From: Adiantum capillus-veneris
Lineage: Eukaryota; Streptophyta; Polypodiopsida; Polypodiales; Pteridaceae
NCBI GenBank assembly: GCA_014529385.2
Contig: CM043947.1
Location: 121,284,891-121,348,890, forward strand
Direction: 5' to 3'
Length of the DNA stretch: 64,000 nucleotides
A program made the position numbers and the translations under genes. Under the pieces are notes generated by a model. It had not been told where the DNA came from. It saw only the letters and a program-made list of their open reading frames with translations, and made no database searches. Shown here one piece after another: positions 57,607 to 64,000 of the stretch; position 1 is the stretch's first letter; every line of letters starts with the position of its first letter.

Positions 57607-58166
57607 GCTAAGGTTGGTCTATTGGCCATCGCGCGCTTAAATACTATGCAATCCTTAGCTTGATGACCATACCTCCCACAGGCATTGCAATTCCCATTGA
57701 ATTTTACTCCAAACTTAGGGCATTCACTGGTACTATGAGGTCCATAGCATACTGAGCACCATTGTTTCTCCCTTCTTGGATACATATGATTGTTTTGCGG
57801 AGCACGATTATATCTAAGACTCTCTTGAATAGCCTTGGTGAGATCTGCTAAAGTCATCTCAGATATCTTTGGCTCCTTAGCAATAGGCTTTAGGGTCATT
57901 GGCTGATGCCCTGATGCTTGCGAGCTAATAGATTTAGGCTCAACAGACACTCTTTCTCCTTAAATCATTAAATTATCCTCCAATTGGATCACATTGGTGG
58001 TGACTGCTTTCCAAGTGGTGATACCTCTAATGACTAGGCCATAGTAGATATCCTCATGTCGTAATCCCCTAATGAATCTATCAAGCAATTGGTTATTGTT
58101 GAAGCACTCATTTGGATTACAACGAGAATTCAAATGCTTCAAGCGACTAATAAAGTCTCTCACCAA
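57489..58166 (-). pseudogene. G gag, end of core and zinc knuckles 1 and 2
   Basis: Minus strand, one frame with a stop at 57960-57962. 58166-57963 is the end of a gag core (MVRDFISRLKHLNSRCNPNE, then LLDRFIRGLRHEDI). Then a linker and the knuckles CSVCYGPHSTSEC (CX2CX3HX4C) and CNACGRYGHQAKDC (CX2CX4HX4C). The phase changes near 57550 into the next segment. Confidence 0.7.
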
Positions 58167-59109
58167 CTCTCCTTCCTCTCATTGGGCTTTTTGGAGCTGA
58201 GAGGCTACACCCCAAAGCACTCCCTCTCGTATGTATTCTTTCAAGAACAATCTCCTAAGAGTAGGGTAATTGTTTTTTCTTCCACGCTTAGGGTTCTATA
58301 CCAATCCCCAGCCTTTCCACTTAAGGTTAGGCTTAAAGCATTGCTCTTATGTAGGTCATTGTGTTCTCCTAGAGAATCGCATATTTGTTCAAACACTTCG
58401 ATATGCTTTCTCACATCCCCATCTCCACTAAATTTTTGTGTGAGCTTGGCTATTTGTACTGCCTTACTTCTAGGATCTCTATCAGGCGTGTTATGTATAT
58501 TCTCAGCAATAGATCGACCAATAGCTTGAGCAAATGTTGCCAAGTTACCTAAGTGAGTAGGCATCGTGGATGAAAGCGCTCCAGAGACTGGTATGATGTT
58601 GTGCCATGTGGTGGCCCAAAGTTCATATGTGTGGCCCTAGGCATAGCAGACATCGGATGTGACATGCTAATGCTAGCCGGTATAGTCCCATGGAAATAAG
58701 GACTTGGGTGTTGTGGTTGTGGAGCATAGGTTGTTGAAACAATGGGAGGGGTAGGGGCTACATGATTACGATGACCCATGGGTGTATACGATTGGTACAC
58801 ACTTGTAGATATTGTTGCAGGCATTGAGCTACTATCTAGCAGTGCTTTACTAACAAATGAGGTCCATAGCGTGTTTCTTGGCATGCTAATCATTGGGGTA
58901 GGCATGGTAGCCGTGGTGTCATCAAGGAAAAGATGAGCTAGACTTGGAAAGGTGAAGCTATCACTTGTGGGCTCAGATTGCACTGAGACCCCTGGAGAAA
59001 CAACATATGGAGGATCCATCGGAATTACAGAGGGATTCTCTATTTGCAATAAGGTCGGTTGTTTAGCCTTTCTTGTATCCAAGAATCTCATGAGACCCGT
59101 TGAAGGCAT
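58167..59109 (-). pseudogene. G gag, central part
   Basis: 58549-59109 is a Pro/Ser/Thr/His-rich segment (SMPATISTS, YAPQPQHPSPYFHG). It overlaps in another phase 58241-58564, which holds the start of the gag core (KFSGDGDVRKHIEVFEQICD and GKAGDWYRTLS). The core would build the capsid. A phase shift near 58240 leads on to the RLKHLNSRCNPNE part. Confidence 0.65.
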
Positions 59110-59578
59110 GTTGATCCCCTTGTTCTGTCTCTCTAACTCAATGACCCTGTGGATGACCTCACAAACTCTTTGTTGTTGAAGTAGGACATCTAACTAACCC
59201 ACGTTCGGCCCACTGTGGATTGTAGGACATCTAACTAACCCACGTGATAGGTGTGACCTGTGTGTAGGTCGGTCAGAGTTTTCGTTAGTAGTTCGTACTC
59301 CTAGTTCTCATTTAAAAATGCTCCATCTATGATTGAGGTGCTAGGGGTGGCCTTTGAGCTAGTTGCAATGTTGCTTTCTAGGGGTTGGCCCTTAGCGGTT
59401 GCTAAGCCAAGAGCACTTGATTGCTCTCTTAGCAAGGATATTGACATAGGGGCTTTCACTTTTAACTCTCTTCGTTGCTCTGCATTGCGTAAGCTCTCGA
59501 CTTCCTTTCCCCTCGTTGCAAGGATATACCGCTCAACCTCTTGCGCTTTGGCAAGGCTTTTACCATCGGGTATATGAC
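59110..59578 (-). pseudogene. G gag, degenerate stretch after the N-terminus
   Basis: Reading past TAG at 59579-59581 gives QEVERYILATRGKEVESL and similar charged residues, but a missing C in a CCC run (59570-59577) breaks the phase; the right arm has CCCC there. The rest has several stops. It joins the N-terminus to the central part. Confidence 0.5.
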
Positions 59579-60022
59579 CTAGGAGGGGAATAGCTCTGAA
59601 GATTCAAGAGGTGCAATGAATGAAGTATTCATGTGCACATTCTCTAAGGGCATAGGCTCTATGTTGGTCATGAATGGAGAATTTACTTCCCCACCCTCCT
59701 CATTTACATCATTAACTCCATGTTCGGAGCGAGTGGCTCTACTAAAGGTTTCCTTCAAGCGACTAACCACGCTCTGCCTGGACCGCGAGCCCATGGCATG
59801 CATGTCTTGGCTTGAGCTATTGGGATTAGGCATTGGAAAACCCTCCATGACATCGTAGTCAGAGGAAGAGTCACTAGCCGCTATGTTCGGGTCTTGGTTT
59901 GTACTACCTTGGGTCCCCGGCGAGGGCCCAAAACCTAAGGTAGGTGGATATTGAGAACTCGCGTAAGTCAAAATTCTCTCTAGTTGCTCTGTCTCTAGCA
60001 CATGACCAGAGCGCAGATGCAT
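59579..60022 (-). pseudogene. G gag N-terminus
   Basis: ATG at 60022 begins MHLRSGHVLETEQLERIL, like the MxLRSG start of B. It is acidic and Ser/Pro-rich, with no enzyme motif. It ends at TAG 59579-59581. About 90 bases upstream lies the centre of the inverted repeat, so G has lost its own leader and LTR. Confidence 0.65.
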
Positions 60023-60221
60023 GTGCCTTTGACAACCTACAAGCGTCGGCGAATAACCTTGAAGATTAACCGCTTACTTTTTTAGGCATCCATTTTCACT
60101 CATTTTTTTAATGTTTTTTAATATTTTTAATCTTTAAAAACATTATAAAAAATGAGTGAAAATGGATGCCTAAAAAAGTAAGCGTGTTAATCTTCACGGT
60201 TATTCGTCCTGACGCTTGTAG
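60023..60221. other. centre of the giant inverted repeat
   Basis: GGCATCCATTTTCACTCAT at 60085-60103 faces its complement at 60152-60170. The middle 35 bases are A/T runs. There is no spacer of foreign sequence. Near the centre the right arm shows extra and missing bases (GCGTGTT against GCGGTT, GTAGTTGTGG against GTAGG). Confidence 0.8.
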
Positions 60222-63200
60222 TTGTGGTTGTCAAAGGCACATGATCTGCGCTCTGGTCATGTGCTAGAGACAGAGCAACTAGAGAGAATTTTGACTTACG
60301 CGAGTTCTCAATATCCACCTACCTTAGGTTTTGGCCCTCGCCGGGGACCCAAGGTAGTACAAACCAAGACCCGAACAAGGCGGCTAGTGACTCTTCCTCT
60401 GACTACGATGTCATGGAGGGTTTTCCAATGCCTAATCCCAATAGCTCAAGCCAAGACATGCATGCCATGGGCTCGCGGTCCAGGCAGAGCGTGGTTAGTC
60501 GCTTGAAGGAAACCTTTAGTAGAGCCACTCGCCTCCGAACATGGAGTTAATGATGATTAATGAGGAGGGGGTGGGGAAGTAAATTCTCCATTCATGACCA
60601 ACATAGAGCCTATGCCCTTAGAGAATGTGCACATGAATACTTCATTCATTGCACCTCTTGAATCTTCAGAGCTATTCCCCTCCTAGGTCATATACCCCGA
60701 TGGTAAAAGCCTTGCCAAAGCGCAAGAGGTTGAGCGGTATATCCTTGCAACGAGGGGAAAGGAAGTCGAGAGCTTACGCAATGCAGAGCAACGAAGAGAG
60801 TTAAAAGTGAAAGCCCCTATGTCAATATCCTTGTGCTAAGAGAGCAAATCAAGTGCTCTTGGCTTAGCAACGCTAAGGGCCAACCCCTAGAACAACATTG
60901 CAACTAGCTCAAGGCCCACCCTAGCACCTCAATCATAGATGGAGCATTTTTAAATGAGAACTAGGAGTACGAACTACTAACGAAACTCTGACGACCTACA
61001 CACAGGTACACACCTATCACGTGGGTTAGTTAGATGTCCTACAATCACAGTGGCCGAACGAACGTGGGGTTAGTTAGATGTCCTACTTCAACAACAAAGA
61101 GTTTGTGAGGTCATCCACAGGGTCATTGAGTTAGAGAGACAGAACAAGGGATCAACATGCCTTCAAGGGTCTCATGAGATTCTTGGATACAAGAAAGGCT
61201 AAACAACCGACCTTATTGCAAATAGAGAATCCCTCTGTAATTCGATGGATCCTCCATATGTTGTTTCTCCAGGGGTCTCAGTGCAATCTGAGCCACAAGT
61301 GATAGCTTCACCTTTCCAAGTCTAGCTCATCTTTTCCTTGATGACACCACGGCTACCATGCCTACCCCAATGATTAGCATGCCAAGAAACACGCTATGGA
61401 CCTCATTTGTTAGTAAAGCACTGCTAGATAGTAGCTCAATGCCTGCAACAATATCTACAAGTGTTGTACCAATCGTATACACCATGGGTCATCGTAATCA
61501 TGTAGCCCTACCCCTCCCATTGTTTCAACAACCTATGCTCCACAACCACAAAACACCCAAGTCCTTATTTCCATGGGACTATACCGGCTAGCATTAGCAT
61601 GTCACATCCGATGTCTGCTATGCCTAGGGCCACACATATGAACTTTGGGCCACCACATGGCACAACATCATACCAGTCTCTGGAGCGCTTTCATCCACGA
61701 TGCCTACTCACTTAGGTAAACTTGGCAACATTTGCTCAAGCTATTGGTCGATCTATTGCTGAGAATATACATAACACGCCTGATAGAGATCCTAGAAGTA
61801 AGGCAGTACAATAGCCAAGCTCACACAAAAAATTTAGTGGAGATGGGGATGTGAGAAAGCATATCGAAGTGTTTAGAACAAATATGCGATTCTCTAGGAG
61901 AACACAATGACCTACATAAGAGCAATGCTTTAAGCCTAACCTTAAGTGGAAAGGCTGGGGATTGGTATAGAACCCTAAGCGTGGAAGAAAAAAACATTAC
62001 CCTACTCTTAGGAGATTGTTCTTGAAAGAATACATACGAGAGGGAGTGCTTTGGGGTGTAGGCTCTCAGCTCCAAAAAGCCAATGAGAGGAAGGAGAGTT
62101 GGTGAGAGACTTTATTAGTCGCTTGAAGCATTTGAATTCTCGTTGTAATCCAAATGAGTGCTTCAACAATAACCAATTGCTTGATAGATTCATTAGGGGA
62201 TTACGACATGAGGATATCTACTATGGCTAGTCATTAGAGGTATCACCACTTGGAAAGCAGTCACCACCAATGTGATCAATTGGAGGATAATTTAATGATT
62301 TTAGGAGAAAGAGTGTCTGTTGAGCCTAAATCTATTAGCTCGCAAGCATCAGGGCATCAGCCAATGACCCTAAAGCCTATTGCTAAGGAGCCAAAGATAT
62401 CTGAGATGACTTTAGCAGATCTCACCAAGGCTATTCAAGAGAGTCTTAGATATAATCGTGCTCCGCAAAAACATATGTATCCAAGAGGGAGAAACAATGG
62501 TGCTCAGTATGCTATGGACCTCATAGTACAGTGAATGCCCTAAGTTTGGAGTAAAATTCAATGGGAATTGCAATGCCTGTGGGGGTATGGTCATCAAGCT
62601 AAGGATTGCATAGTATTTAAGCGCGCGATGGCCAATAGACCAACCCTTAGCATGGGTAGACACACCTCCAGTGCGTGCATTGATGCCACCCCACCTCTTG
62701 AACAAACATCACAACACATGGTCTAGAGCCCAAAATGTTGTTCAAACAACACCCTTACCACCTCTAGTGCTAGGATCGCAACCACACATCCGAGAGAATC
62801 ACTTTTGTGAATCAAGTAGGGTTGTGAGTCATCTATTTTTGTTTGGAAGGCTGTAAGGAAGATCTAGATCCTAATATTGCCTATGGGATGGATGTGCTTG
62901 AAGAAATTCCACAATACTACATGGAGGAATATTGGGGACAAGTCAAACCTGTATATCAAGTAGCTGCTCTTGCAGCAAGAGGCCAAAATATCAATTACAT
63001 TCCTAAGAGACCACCTCTTCAATGCTATGAGTGTGGAGGTCCACATTGTGTAGCCAAGTGTCCTATTAGGCTACAAAAGAACACCACACTAATGCAAACC
63101 AATCAAGAGGAGCATGTCTACAATGCCAATACTCATGTGTAATCGATGTGGAATAGATCATTTGATTGCCAATGTTGGCGGGTACGCCGCGACGGACGTC

Positions 63201-63400
63201 AGCACAATGAGAACTCACCTAACAAGATTTGTCAGCTAAGACGAAGCTTGATCCGCAGGCGCGTGGAAGCAAGCATAGGATGTCAACCTACACTCGACCG
63301 ACTCTCGAGACTAAATTCCTACAGAGGTCTCTACCCGATGTCTAAGCTACTTCCTACTTCCTACTTATACAGAGGTCTCTACCCAATGTCTAAGCTATAG
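60222..63400 (+). pseudogene. inverted second copy of the G gag
   Basis: Plus-strand mirror of 56863-60022: the LRSGHVLETEQLERIL start, the Pro/Ser-rich part (61358-61591), the gag core, and knuckles CYECGGPHCVAKC (63020-63060) and MCNRCGIDH. It has more small indels than the left arm, so hardly any frame stays open for more than 100 codons. At one site (CCCC near 60690) it keeps the base the left arm lost. Confidence 0.75.
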
Positions 63401-64000
63401 CCTTCAAGAGTGCATAAGAGGAGATTTCCTACAATGCTTTCAAGAGCCAAATACCCATCAAACGTTCTCGAAACGCCACAGAACTTGAAGGAGACTCTAT
63501 TAACCCAATACGTTGCTCTCCCTACGGTCCATGAACCAAAATCCCAAACCTAAAACACCTGGTGCCAAATAACGTAGGATGTGTGGTCGAAAATTGTAGG
63601 TCGTCATTTCTGAAAACTAAAGTGCCTAATGTGTAGCTCTAATCAATGCAAAATGTGTGGATATGCTGAAATGCGAAAACAGACAAAATATGCTCACCGA
63701 ATCACCAATGTAGTTCGTGGGTCGAATTCGCAAAGCCAGACCGTTGGTGCGGCCAAAGTATGTCGATGCTAGAGGTGGCATGGTCAGGTGTTATACAGGC
63801 AAGGAGAAGCATGGCAAAGGGATGGTGCAGCTAGGGAAGTTCATGGGATGACATGTAGCAGCGGAAGTGTATGCACGATGCGGGCTTATAGGCCAAGGAA
63901 GACTACACAAGGGGCTAATTGGGGTAGCAGGTGAAAGAGATGCAAAGTGCAGTTTTGGGATCCAGGAATTAAGAGCTTGGAGTGATAAAGGAACAGGTCC
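63401..64000 (+). repeat. mirror of the array flank and E-type LTR start
   Basis: 63401-63743 mirrors 56512-56860. From 63744 (TTGGTGCGGCCAAAGTATG) an E-type LTR begins in plus orientation and runs out of the window. A second copy of E or of the whole array may therefore lie to the right. Confidence 0.8.

Larger units (their letters stand above)
56258..64000. repeat. giant inverted repeat centred near 60127
   Basis: 56258 pairs with 64000, and pairing continues inward to about 60110/60145, leaving a short AT-rich centre that itself is partly palindromic. Each arm is at least 3.87 kb and leaves the window on the right, so the true extent is unknown. Long stretches are identical (around 57180-57390 and 62860-63080). 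Elsewhere 1-3-base indels occur, often in runs of C or G. The arms include the outer part of the E LTR, so the duplication arose after that insertion, if it is real. Confidence 0.9.

Overview
The window is plant nuclear DNA made almost entirely of LTR retrotransposons stacked inside one another. I found no host protein gene, tRNA, rRNA or CRISPR array. The case for a land plant rests on Tat-type Ty3/gypsy polyproteins with a second, archaeal-type RNase H, plus a Ty1/copia element whose primer site starts TGGTATCAGAGC. The species cannot be read from the sequence. The number of old, nested elements suggests a large, repeat-rich genome.

Layout. (1) 1-6446: 3' part of a decayed Tat-like gypsy element (A, + strand) with its 3' LTR, sitting in the reverse transcriptase of an older minus-strand gypsy element (H, 6447-9211). 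(2) 9212-16466 and 31926-34729: plus-strand gypsy element B, split in its integrase zinc-binding region by gypsy element C (16467-31924). C is itself split in its 3' LTR by a nearly intact Ty1/copia element (25839-31077, identical 5-bp target duplications, LTRs differing at one base). (3) 34730-37854: non-coding DNA with four copies of a 24-bp palindrome and a 452-bp foldback element. (4) 37855-41921: a long, decayed reading frame (D) with an unrecognised N-terminal domain, a coiled coil and an unrecognised C-terminal domain. It is interrupted by a solo LTR (39213-40018) and ends at a polypurine tract and an LTR start (41974). (5) 42385-56511: minus-strand Tat-like array LTR-F-LTR-E-LTR, flanked by ACGG on both sides. 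(6) 56512-64000: a giant inverted repeat centred near 60127, each arm carrying a gag-only gypsy fragment (G) with four zinc knuckles.

How the parts relate. A, C and E/F share an architecture: gag, a D-G-G retropepsin, RT, an RNase H that has lost catalytic acids, an archaeal-type RNase H that keeps them, and a DD35E integrase without a visible chromodomain. C and E share an 18-nt primer-binding site. B differs: it has a conventional RNase H with its acids, two successive HHCC-like modules, and a second retropepsin-like domain in frame after the integrase. B and D end in the same polypurine tract, and 9212 and 41974 share the same LTR start. They may be relatives, or parts of one very long element.

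Most elements are dead: stops and frameshifts are marked below. The copia element is the only recent-looking one, with a single in-frame stop. The most unusual observations are the second protease and duplicated zinc module of B, the D reading frame, the palindrome series and the giant inverted repeat. That repeat may be a sequencing or assembly artefact.
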